A DNA stretch of 7,306 nucleotides from ChocPot-Mid sp043804925. Its GTDB lineage: Bacteria > Bacteroidota > Ignavibacteria > Kapaibacteriales > UBA2268. The stretch is from NCBI GenBank assembly GCA_043804925.1, contig JAZDIP010000097.1, positions 1 through 7,306 on the forward strand, in the 5' to 3' direction. Shown in pieces: positions 1-5,505 of the stretch (position 1 is its first letter; every line of letters starts with the position of its first letter). The translations under genes were made by a program, and so were the position numbers. The notes beneath the pieces are model-generated. The model was not told the DNA's origin and searched no databases. It worked only from the letters and a program-made list of their open reading frames with translations.

Positions 1-113
1 GGATTATGAATAGTATAGATGAAGTTATAGATACGCTTGCTGACGCATTACATCAAATAGAAAATGAAAAAAATATTATTAAATCTATGTGCAATTTTAG
101 TTGGTTATATTGA
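1..113 (+). CDS. C-terminal end of a gene cut by the left edge; possibly class V aminotransferase/cysteine desulfurase-like
   Basis: A frame open to the left edge (codons begin at position 3) ends at TGA 111-113. The visible tail contains NSIDEVIDTLADALHQIE and ends in a short stretch finishing CNFSWLY. An asparagine, a short polar turn and then an amphipathic helix of the form EVIDTLADALHQI resembles the extreme C-terminus of fold-type I PLP enzymes such as SufS-like cysteine desulfurases (typically NTxEEIDxLVxAL). That match is from memory of the family and rests on under 20 residues. An internal ATG at 6 could make a 35-residue ORF, but it has no ribosome binding site, so a truncated larger gene is more likely. 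The final 15 or so residues look unlike the family and could be a frameshifted tail. Confidence 0.4.
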   Translation, partial: IMNSIDEVIDTLADALHQIENEKNIIKSMCNFSWLY

Positions 114-439
114 TATACATGCTGTCGGTTTAGTATTAGTACTTAGTTGTTTGCCGTCAGTTGATAATCATTCAGATTAGTTTGTTCTCAGATATAAAGA
201 ACGGTTAGTTTTAACAACTGTCAGGACTACTAAGTTACGATTGACCTTTCTTCATATAATACAAACGACTTATAACTTTCTTACTGCATTTTATATAAAT
301 AACTGATAAAAAAAATTTGGCTGTTTAATCATACTTGTTTAAATTGTGTGGAAAATATTACACACTTTTTAGAATTTGTGTGAGGATTTTTTTGTCAGTA
401 GATGCTGATTTGAAAAAGTGAAATTATAAATGAGGTTCA
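114..439. other. Non-coding stretch upstream of the LysE-family gene
   Basis: About 326 nt, strongly AT-rich, with no supported gene. A 38-codon frame at 64-180 starts like a signal peptide (MKKILLNLCAILVG) but has no ribosome binding site and overlaps the upstream gene. Small inverted pairs are visible: GTTCT 184-188 with AGAAC 198-202, and GTGTG 346-350 with CACAC 361-365. The CACAC can alternatively pair with a second GTGTG at 378-382. I found no clean TAnnTTTG or TTGACA/TATAAT promoter; TTGACC 241-246 and TATAAT 255-260 are only 8 nt apart. Confidence 0.6.
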
Positions 440-441
440 AT
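425..441 (+). promoter_or_regulatory. Ribosome binding leader, copy 1 of a 17-nt repeated motif
   Basis: TATAAATGAGGTTCAAT carries a GAGG Shine-Dalgarno core (432-435) four nucleotides before the ATG at 440. The identical 17 nt recur at 2342-2358 before glnA. Here the ATG inside the motif (430) is out of frame with the gene, so the motif acts as leader and not as coding sequence. Confidence 0.65.
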
Positions 442-1159
442 GTTAATAGCTTTACTATCAGGGCTTATAATTGGTTTTTTACTAGCTATACCTCCGGGAC
501 CAGTGGCATTAACCACGATACGTCTTAGCCTGGAAAAGGGTATAAAGCATAGTTCAAGAGCTGCTTTGGGTGTAGGAATAATGGATTTTGTATATTGCTT
601 AGCCATTATTTTTGCAACTTCTGCTATACTAACTCTTATTAACGGATTCTTTGACGATTATCCATTAATATTTCTTTCTTTCCAAATTTTCGTAGTCGTT
701 GCTTTAATTGTTTATGGATTTATGAACATCAAATTGAAGGATAGAATTATTAATCCGAAAAGACGAAAAGAGCCAAAACCTTTTAAATATCTTGAAAAAA
801 TTTCACATAGAGGTCCTTTTTTGTTGGGAATAGCAGTTGCAAATGCAAATATTGCCAATCCATCTTTTCTAACTGCCTTAGCTTATGTTACTTTGAACGT
901 TCAAAAGTTTATTTTACCTGAAAACAGTGCTTTTTTGAATATTGCATTTGCATTTACATTTGGTGTTGGTAATTTCCTTTGGCTCTATTTAATATCAAAA
1001 ATTCTCGTTCATTACAAAGATAAAATGTCTGCCATTACTATTGCACGAATACATCAATTTACCGGATTTACTCTCATTGGTTTCGGTACTTTGCTCGGTT
1101 ACAGAGTTGTTACCTTAACTCATTGGCAGGAAATTTTAAGATTTGTTTTTGCATTTTAA
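440..1159 (+). CDS. LysE-family amino acid/metabolite exporter
   Basis: A 239-residue integral membrane protein of the LysE/RhtB/ThrE-like translocator family, which export amino acids or related small molecules across the inner membrane. The N-terminal hallmark is visible: a first hydrophobic helix running into GFLLAIPPGPVALTTIRLSL (residues 12-31, with the PPGP turn), then ALGVGIMDFVY in the second helix. About six membrane segments are apparent. A basic cytoplasmic loop (about residues 98-125, rich in K, R and E) splits the protein in two. A later NPSFLTALAYV segment (about residues 141-151) corresponds to the family's second NP motif. Length is slightly above the usual 200-220, because of that loop. 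The start at 440 is supported by GAGG at 432-435. The gene stands alone, with a weak terminator right after it. Substrate cannot be told from sequence. Confidence 0.85.
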   Translation: MLIALLSGLIIGFLLAIPPGPVALTTIRLSLEKGIKHSSRAALGVGIMDFVYCLAIIFATSAILTLINGFFDDYPLIFLSFQIFVVVALIVYGFMNIKLKDRIINPKRRKEPKPFKYLEKISHRGPFLLGIAVANANIANPSFLTALAYVTLNVQKFILPENSAFLNIAFAFTFGVGNFLWLYLISKILVHYKDKMSAITIARIHQFTGFTLIGFGTLLGYRVVTLTHWQEILRFVFAF

Positions 1160-1160
1160 A

Positions 1161-1189
1161 AGATTTCTACATAAAAATCTCTTTTTTTT
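1161..1189 (+). terminator. Weak intrinsic terminator after the LysE-family gene
   Basis: AGATTT (1161-1166) pairs with AAATCT (1175-1180) around an 8-nt loop, followed by C and eight T (1182-1189). The stem is only 6 bp and AU-rich, but it begins one base after the stop codon and has a good T tract. Confidence 0.5.
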
Positions 1190-1196
1190 ATTTCTT

Positions 1197-1228
1197 TTTG
1201 ATTATTTAAAGATAAAAATATATTTTTG
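1197..1228 (+). promoter_or_regulatory. Bacteroidota-type promoter for nuoAB
   Basis: TTTG (1197-1200) lies 20 nt before TATTTTTG (1221-1228). This matches the TTTG / TAnnTTTG -33/-7 arrangement known for the primary sigma factor of Bacteroidota. It lies after the upstream terminator and about 60 nt before the nuoA start. The AT-rich background makes chance matches possible. Confidence 0.5.
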
Positions 1229-1246
1229 AAGTTTAACCAATTGACA

Positions 1247-1267
1247 TTTGTCAGTTGTCAGTTTAAA
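1247..1267 (+). repeat. Short heptamer repeat upstream of nuoA
   Basis: Three consecutive 7-nt units, TTTGTCA, GTTGTCA and GTTTAAA, lie in the nuoA leader. The GTTGTCA unit recurs twice in the spacer after glnA (3736-3742 and 3750-3756). It sits between the probable promoter and the ribosome binding site, so it would be transcribed in the 5' leader. Confidence 0.55.
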
Positions 1268-1288
1268 AAATGTTTAAGGAATTTGATA

Positions 1289-1645
1289 ATGTTAGTTGAA
1301 TATGTACCTTTGATATTGATGGTAATCGTAGGATTTGCCTTTGCCATTGTCTTTTTATTTGCAGCCGAATGGCTTGGTGCAAAGCGTTTAACAAAAGAAA
1401 AACAGACAACATATGAAAGTGGTATGCTGCCATTTGGTAATGCAAGAGAAAGATTTTCCGTAAAATTTTATATGGTAGCAGTCAGCTTTATTGTATTTGA
1501 TATCGAAGTCGTATTCCTTTATCCATGGGCAACACAGTTGACAGAACTTGGATTGACTGCGTTCATAGCTGTCGTGATTTTCATAGTTATTCTTTTTGCA
1601 GGTTACTTTTACGAATTGGTTAAGGGAGGTTTCAATTGGGATTAG
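1289..1645 (+). CDS. nuoA: NADH:quinone oxidoreductase subunit A
   Basis: An 118-residue small membrane subunit of respiratory complex I, at the junction of the membrane arm and the quinone module. Three membrane helices are visible (about residues 6-27, 61-79, 89-109). The family signature is clear: YESG (42-45) in the first loop, then RFSVKFYMVAVSFIVFDIE with the conserved acidic pair D71/E73 at the end of helix 2. The frame extends upstream to a TTG at 1226, but that adds 21 residues with no family counterpart, translated through a repeat. The ATG at 1289 has AAGGA (1276-1280) eight nucleotides before it and gives the normal length. The 3' end overlaps nuoB by 10 nt, indicating translational coupling. 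Confidence 0.93.
   Translation: MLVEYVPLILMVIVGFAFAIVFLFAAEWLGAKRLTKEKQTTYESGMLPFGNARERFSVKFYMVAVSFIVFDIEVVFLYPWATQLTELGLTAFIAVVIFIVILFAGYFYELVKGGFNWD
1624..1638 (+). promoter_or_regulatory. Strong ribosome binding site deciding the TTG start of nuoB
   Basis: GGGAGG (1624-1629) lies 6 nt before TTG (1636-1638), inside the end of nuoA. No ATG lies near enough to give a full-length NuoB, so the strong Shine-Dalgarno appears to compensate for the weak start codon. Confidence 0.7.
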
Positions 1646-2187
1646 TCGAACTATTGCAAAAAGAAAGCTTTGTTACTACAACATTTGAAGCTGTTATCAA
1701 AGCCGCACAAAAAAATTCAATGTGGCCAATGCCATTGGGTATTTCATGTTGTGGTATCGAAATGATGGGTGTTGCCGCACCAAGATTCGATATATCGAGG
1801 TTTGGTTCCGAAGTATTTAGAATGACACCCAGGCAATCGGATTTCTTGTTGGTTGCAGGAACAGTAACTTATAAAATGGCTTGGGTTGTAAGGAAAATTT
1901 ACGACCAAATGCCTGACCCTAAATGGGTAATGTCAATGGGTGTTTGTGCTTCTACCGGAGGCATGTTCAGAAGCTATTCCGTGGTTCAGGGTATTGACCG
2001 ATTCCTTCCTGTTGATGTTTATATTGCCGGATGTCCTCCGAGACCAGAGGCAATATTAAAGGGATTAATATTTTTGCAGGAGAAAGTTTCAAAATCGAGG
2101 CCAGCTATATTGAATTTAGGAAAAGATGTTACTCCAACTCCGAAGCAAGAATATTTTGATTCAAAACTGACAAAAATAATAATTTAG
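1636..2187 (+). CDS. nuoB: NADH:quinone oxidoreductase subunit B
   Basis: A 183-residue iron-sulfur subunit of complex I that holds cluster N2, the last 4Fe-4S centre before quinone, in the hydrophilic connecting module. The cluster ligands are visible: the adjacent pair C38-C39 in ISCCGIEMM, C104 in MGVCASTGGMF, and C133 in AGCPPRPEA. Other family blocks include PRFDISRFG (49-57), DFLLVAGTVTYKMA (69-82) and YIAGCPPRPEAILKG. Length is normal. Translation starts at TTG 1636 with GGGAGG upstream, overlapping the nuoA stop. The last 30 or so residues are a variable tail. An octamer repeat begins two bases after the stop and a terminator follows, so nuoC is not the next gene. Other nuo genes must lie elsewhere if the complex is complete. 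Confidence 0.95.
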   Translation: MGLVELLQKESFVTTTFEAVIKAAQKNSMWPMPLGISCCGIEMMGVAAPRFDISRFGSEVFRMTPRQSDFLLVAGTVTYKMAWVVRKIYDQMPDPKWVMSMGVCASTGGMFRSYSVVQGIDRFLPVDVYIAGCPPRPEAILKGLIFLQEKVSKSRPAILNLGKDVTPTPKQEYFDSKLTKIII

Positions 2188-2189
2188 TA

Positions 2190-2218
2190 GAAAGTTTAAA
2201 AGTTTGAAAGTTTAAAGT
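2190..2218 (+). repeat. Octamer tandem repeat after nuoB
   Basis: Three 8-nt units, GAAAGTTT (2190-2197), AAAAGTTT (2198-2205) and GAAAGTTT (2206-2213), are followed by a partial unit AAAGT (2214-2218). It starts two bases after the nuoB stop codon. It resembles the heptamer repeats elsewhere in the window in being a short G/A-T stutter, but it has a different period. Confidence 0.65.
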
Positions 2219-2285
2219 ATAAATAGAAAGTAATAATTGTGGTTATTAATTTTTTGTGGAAAAAATAATAAAATAGATGGTAAAC

Positions 2286-2313
2286 CCCGTAGTCTTTAGC
2301 TACGGGTTTTTTT
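2286..2313 (+). terminator. Intrinsic terminator between nuoB and glnA
   Basis: CCCGTAG (2286-2292) pairs perfectly with CTACGGG (2300-2306) across the 7-nt loop TCTTTAG, followed by seven T (2307-2313). It is a GC-rich stem in a very AT-rich context, 98 nt after the nuoB stop and 45 nt before the glnA start. It most simply ends nuoAB transcription. Attenuation of a transcript entering glnA is possible but unsupported. Confidence 0.88.
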
Positions 2314-2341
2314 GTACAAAATAACAAATTTCAAAAATTAA

Positions 2342-2358
2342 TATAAATGAGGTTCAAT
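2342..2358 (+). promoter_or_regulatory. Ribosome binding leader, copy 2 of the 17-nt motif
   Basis: This is an exact copy of the 17 nt at 425-441. Its GAGG (2349-2352) lies 6 nt before the ATG at 2359. The motif contains an in-frame ATG at 2347, but at its other copy it is plainly non-coding leader, which favours 2359 as the glnA start. Confidence 0.65.
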
Positions 2359-3711
2359 ATGAGTCCTGCTGACTTACTGCACAAAATAAAAGTTGATAAG
2401 GTTGATTTTATAAATTTACAGTTTTCCGATATGATGGGTATGGCAAAAAGCGTTACCATCCCGGCACCAAAGATAAAGGATGCCCTTGAATTCGGATTAT
2501 GGTTCGACGGTTCTTCTGTCGAGGGTTTTACACGTATATTTGAGAGCGATATGTTGCTCAAGCCCGATGTGAATACATATGCTGTAATTCCATGGCTGGC
2601 TAAAAATGAAAGCAATATTGCCCGGATAATTTGCGATGTTTATATGCCTGACGGCGAACCTTATTCGGGTGACCCAAGATACATTCTTAAAAAAGTCGTA
2701 AAAGAAGCCGAAGATATGGGCTTGAAATATTTCACCGGTCCTGAGCTTGAATTTTTCTTGTTTAAAATGGACAATGGAAGAATAAAAACATCAGCTAACA
2801 AAGTGGTTGAGACTCATGATACTGGTCAATATTTCGATTTAGTTCTCGATTTGGGTTATGATATAAGAAGAGAGATGATGGAAGCATTGCAAGCAATGGA
2901 TATTGAGGTTGAGACCAGCCATCATGAAGTTGCTCCGGGGCAGCATGAAATTGATTTTAAGTATGGCGATGCGGTTTCTACTGCTGACAGAGTTATGACT
3001 TTCAAATATACTCTTAAGGCAATTGCACAGAAGCATGGTATTCATGCTACGTTTATGCCCAAACCAATTACTGGAATTAACGGTAGCGGTATGCATGTAC
3101 ATCAGAGTTTATTTTCACCTGACGGTAAAACTAATTTATTTTTTGATAGCAAGGATAAATATAATTTATCTCAAACAGCATACCAATTTATGGCAGGACA
3201 AATGCATCATGTTAAGGCGATGTCGGCATTTTTAAATCCGATAGTTAATTCATACAAAAGACTTGTTCCCGGATATGAAGCTTCTACTTACATATGCTGG
3301 GCACAGAAGAACAGGTCAGCTTTAATCAGAGTGCCAAGATATTCACCCGGCAAGGAGACTTCAACGAGATTTGAAATACGAAATCCTGACCCTGCGGCTA
3401 ATCCTTATTTGGCTTTTGCAGTTCTTTTGAAAGCCGGATTGGATGGAATCAAAAATAAAATGAGTGTCCCTCCCCCGGTAGAGGAAGATGTGTTTGAATT
3501 TGACGAGAAGATGTTAGAGAGCAGGCATATTGAATTTTTACCTTATTCGCTTTGGAGGGCTATGAAAGCTTTGGAAAACAATCAAGTGATTTCAAGCGTT
3601 TTCGATGAAGATTTTATTCAAAAATATATCAATGCTAAAAGGAGCGAATGGGATGGTTTCAGGATTCAGGTTACTCAATGGGAACTGGACAGGTATCTTG
3701 AGTTGATTTAG
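2359..3711 (+). CDS. glnA: Glutamine synthetase, type I (alpha subtype)
   Basis: Makes glutamine from glutamate, ammonium and ATP, the entry point of nitrogen assimilation; GSI enzymes are cytoplasmic dodecamers. From ATG 2359 it has 450 residues, the size of GSI-alpha (about 440-450). Visible blocks: FDGSSVEGF near residue 49, the beta-Grasp domain hallmark; GPELEFF with metal-binding E129/E131; HHEVAPGQHEID with E190 and E197; NGSGMHVHQSL (241-251); RLVPGYEA with R301; and RFEIRNPDPAANPYLAFA. The region where beta-type enzymes carry the adenylylated tyrosine reads KNKMSVPPPVEEDVFEF, without a tyrosine, so control by adenylylation is unlikely. A start at 2347 would add MRFN, encoded by the repeated leader motif, and is less likely. 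The gene is monocistronic by context: terminator before, repeat-rich spacer after. No GlnR-like operator was recognised. Confidence 0.93.
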   Translation: MSPADLLHKIKVDKVDFINLQFSDMMGMAKSVTIPAPKIKDALEFGLWFDGSSVEGFTRIFESDMLLKPDVNTYAVIPWLAKNESNIARIICDVYMPDGEPYSGDPRYILKKVVKEAEDMGLKYFTGPELEFFLFKMDNGRIKTSANKVVETHDTGQYFDLVLDLGYDIRREMMEALQAMDIEVETSHHEVAPGQHEIDFKYGDAVSTADRVMTFKYTLKAIAQKHGIHATFMPKPITGINGSGMHVHQSLFSPDGKTNLFFDSKDKYNLSQTAYQFMAGQMHHVKAMSAFLNPIVNSYKRLVPGYEASTYICWAQKNRSALIRVPRYSPGKETSTRFEIRNPDPAANPYLAFAVLLKAGLDGIKNKMSVPPPVEEDVFEFDEKMLESRHIEFLPYSLWRAMKALENNQVISSVFDEDFIQKYINAKRSEWDGFRIQVTQWELDRYLELI

Positions 3712-3765
3712 TTGTGAGTTACGAGTTTTGAGTTCGTTGTCAGTTAACGGTTGTCAGTTATCAGT
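3711..3765 (+). repeat. Heptamer (GTTnnnA) repeat array after glnA
   Basis: From the last base of the glnA stop codon the sequence parses into GTTGTGA, GTTACGA and GTTTTGA, a 4-nt interruption GTTC, then GTTGTCA, GTTAACG, GTTGTCA and GTTATCA. The two GTTGTCAGTTA words (3736-3746 and 3750-3760) are 14 nt apart, twice the unit. There are no spacers, so it is not a CRISPR array. Confidence 0.7.
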
Positions 3766-3767
3766 AA

Positions 3768-3797
3768 TTTCTGGCTCAGTCGTAGTTCGTAATTTTG
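3768..3797 (+). promoter_or_regulatory. Possible promoter for the anmK operon
   Basis: TAATTTTG (3790-3797) matches TAnnTTTG, with TTTC (3768-3771) 18 nt upstream as a one-mismatch -33 element. It would place the hairpin repeat at 3797-3834 in the 5' leader. The match overlaps repeat sequence and may be chance. Confidence 0.3.
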
Positions 3798-3840
3798 TCA
3801 TCCTGAGCTTGTCGAAGGATGTTATGAGGAACATAGTGAG
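3797..3840 (+). repeat. Dispersed GTCATCCTGAGC-type hairpin repeat
   Basis: GTCATCCTGAGCTTGTCGAA, continuing GGATG, matches from memory a repeat word common in intergenic regions of many FCB-group and other bacterial genomes. CATCCT (3799-3804) pairs with AGGATG (3816-3821). A second small hairpin follows, ATGTT (3819-3823) with AACAT (3830-3834), sharing bases with the first. It lies within the probable leader of anmK. Confidence 0.6.
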
Positions 3841-3871
3841 AAATTGGTTATTTAATAAAGAACATTTTTAA

Positions 3872-5062
3872 ATGATTGAAAGAAGAAAATATTTAATTCC
3901 TGAAGAATGGTTGTCGAAGCCAAGAATAGTTAGCGGACTTATGAGCGGCACATCTCTCGACGGAGTTGATGCCGCTCTTGTTAAATTTTGGAACTTTAAG
4001 GGAAAACATAAATTCAAACTTATTGACTTTCAATATTTACCATTCAAAAGTGATTTCAAAAAAGCTATTTTAAATGTTATCAATAGCAAAATTCTCATTA
4101 GTGAAGTATCAAGTCTAAATTTTCAATTAGCTGATTATTTTATAAAAGCCATTGATTTGCTTCTTTCAAAGAATAAAGTTAAAAGAAGTAATGTTGATTT
4201 AATCGGGATGCACGGACAAACAGTCTGGCACGAACCTCCAAACAAAAATAAACTCTCAACTCAAAACTCTCAACTCCCTACTACTTTACAGCTTGGTTCT
4301 GCACCTGTCCTTTGTCATAATTTGAATATACCTGTCATAAGTGATTTTCGTTCTGCCGATGTTGCTTTGGGAGGTCAGGGTGCACCGCTTGTGCCGATTT
4401 TTGACAGGGAATTTCTTTCTGATAAAATGAGAAATGTAATTGCTCTTAATATTGGAGGGATTTCTAACATTACATACCTCCCGATGAATGGTGATGTTAT
4501 TGCTATTGACACAGGACCGGGGAACGTGTTAATTGATACTTTTTCAAAAACATTGTTTAGAACTGATTTTGATAATCATGGGTCAATCGCAGTTTCAGGG
4601 AAATTTTCAGAACCTTTATTCAATTACCTGACAAAAATTAAATACATTAAAGATAAACCGCCGAAATCAACAGGCAGGGAATTGTTTGATAAAAAATTAT
4701 CAGAGAAGATAATCCAAATAATCAGAAAATATAAAATTCCGAAGAATGATGTAATTTTTACTTTAACACAATTTACTGCATGGAGTATAGCTGTAAATAT
4801 CAGGTTATTTGCCGATGAACACTCAAGAGTAGTTGTTTCCGGCGGAGGTGCCAATAATTTGACTCTATTAAAATTATTGAGACTGGAATTACCAAAGGCA
4901 GAAATAATTTGCAGTGATGATATTGGAATTGATTCGGATGCTAAAGAAGCAATTTGTTTTGCTTATCTTGCATGGAGAAATATTGCCAATTTGCCGGGGA
5001 ATATTAAAACGGTAACAGGTGCGAGAAAAGAAATTATTTTAGGAAGTTTGACTTTGCCATGA
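3872..5062 (+). CDS. anmK: Anhydro-N-acetylmuramic acid kinase
   Basis: Cytoplasmic kinase of cell-wall recycling: it hydrolyses the 1,6-anhydro ring of anhMurNAc and phosphorylates it to MurNAc-6-phosphate. It belongs to the ASKHA fold. Visible blocks: ATP-loop SGLMSGTSLDGVDAALV (residues 21-37); HGQTVWHEP (114-122); SDFRSADVALGGQGAPLVP; IGGISNITYL; IDTGPGN with D213 as the expected catalytic base; VVSGGGANN; and DSDAKEAICFAYLAWR with LPGN and TGA near the end. Length is 396 against 369 in E. coli. Part of the excess is an N-terminal extension of about 15 residues. Part is a low-complexity loop KLSTQNSQLPTT (127-138) encoded by a heptamer repeat. An in-frame TAA sits directly before ATG 3872, fixing the earliest start; the ribosome binding site is weak. 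The stop overlaps the next gene by 4 nt. Confidence 0.94.
   Translation: MIERRKYLIPEEWLSKPRIVSGLMSGTSLDGVDAALVKFWNFKGKHKFKLIDFQYLPFKSDFKKAILNVINSKILISEVSSLNFQLADYFIKAIDLLLSKNKVKRSNVDLIGMHGQTVWHEPPNKNKLSTQNSQLPTTLQLGSAPVLCHNLNIPVISDFRSADVALGGQGAPLVPIFDREFLSDKMRNVIALNIGGISNITYLPMNGDVIAIDTGPGNVLIDTFSKTLFRTDFDNHGSIAVSGKFSEPLFNYLTKIKYIKDKPPKSTGRELFDKKLSEKIIQIIRKYKIPKNDVIFTLTQFTAWSIAVNIRLFADEHSRVVVSGGGANNLTLLKLLRLELPKAEIICSDDIGIDSDAKEAICFAYLAWRNIANLPGNIKTVTGARKEIILGSLTLP
4250..4278 (-). repeat. Heptamer repeat inside the anmK coding sequence
   Basis: On the plus strand four consecutive units read AACTCTC, AACTCAA, AACTCTC and AACTCCC (4251-4278). A 13-nt word (4250-4262) recurs exactly at 4264-4276. 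On the minus strand these are GAGTT-type units; AACTCAAAACTC (4258-4269) is the reverse complement of GAGTTTTGAGTT at 3723-3734 in the glnA-anmK spacer. It encodes K127 to about P137 of AnmK. Confidence 0.75.
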
Positions 5063-5505
5063 GTGAGATTCATTCAATATTGAGAAGTTCAGGAAAATAT
5101 GTGAACTTCGGATTATTAATCCTTAGGGTTGGATTGGGGATAATGTTTGTAATGCACGGTTTGCCTAAAGTGCAAGGCGGAATGGAGGTTTGGACGCAGG
5201 TAGGAAGTGCTGTGCAATATGTGGGCATCAAATCATTTTACATGATTTGGGGTCTGCTAGCTTCTGTTTTGGAAGTTGGCGGAGGAATTTTACTTCTTGC
5301 AGGTTTATTATTTAAACCTACTGTAATATCGTTGATTGTTATAATGGCAGTAGCGGCAAATATGCACATATCGTTAAATGAAGGGTTCGCGGGTGCATCA
5401 CATGCAATTGAACTTGGAATTGTACTTTTAAGCTTACTAATCACCGGACCGGGTAAATACAGTATAGACAATTCCCTCTTTTCCGATGATGATGACGATG
5501 ATTGA
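5059..5505 (+). CDS. DoxX-family membrane protein with poly-aspartate tail
   Basis: A 148-residue inner-membrane protein with four predicted helices (about residues 16-34, 60-83, 85-102, 113-130). Family features are GLLILRVGLGIMFVMHGLPK in the first helix, with a following GG, then LEVGGGILLLAGLL and a late GP. The DoxX/DoxD-like family has mixed, mostly unassigned roles; some members sit with redox or thiol-stress proteins, so no reaction is assigned. The start ATG 5059 overlaps the anmK stop in ATGA, implying translational coupling. The protein ends in SDDDDDD, six consecutive aspartates encoded by GAT/GAC repeats that run into the start of the next gene. Such an acidic tail is not a usual feature of the family. 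Confidence 0.85.
   Translation: MSEIHSILRSSGKYVNFGLLILRVGLGIMFVMHGLPKVQGGMEVWTQVGSAVQYVGIKSFYMIWGLLASVLEVGGGILLLAGLLFKPTVISLIVIMAVAANMHISLNEGFAGASHAIELGIVLLSLLITGPGKYSIDNSLFSDDDDDD

Noticed and set aside
241..260. Sigma-70 type promoter TTGACC/TATAAT
   Set aside because: The two elements are only 8 nt apart, far from the usual 17, and no gene follows closely.
1226..1288. Upstream TTG extension of nuoA by 21 residues
   Set aside because: It overlaps the TAnnTTTG promoter element, is translated from repeat sequence, and has no family counterpart; ATG 1289 has AAGGA at good spacing.
2286..2313. Attenuator or riboswitch for glnA
   Set aside because: The hairpin lies close to glnA, but no competing antiterminator or leader peptide was found; a plain terminator for nuoAB is simpler.
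2347..2358. Earlier ATG for glnA adding MRFN
   Set aside because: These bases are part of the 17-nt leader repeat that is non-coding before the LysE-family gene, and they hold the GAGG for ATG 2359.
2331..2615. Minus-strand open frame opposite the start of glnA
   Set aside because: It is antisense to well-conserved glnA codons, has no ribosome binding site and shows no recognisable motif.
3023..3235. Plus-strand open frame inside glnA
   Set aside because: It lies in another frame of the conserved NGSGMHVHQ region and its product looks random.
3711..3765. CRISPR array
   Set aside because: Units are 7 nt, contiguous and without spacers; no cas gene is nearby.
4600..4860. Minus-strand open frame inside anmK
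   Set aside because: It is antisense to conserved AnmK motifs including SGGGANN, with no supporting signals.
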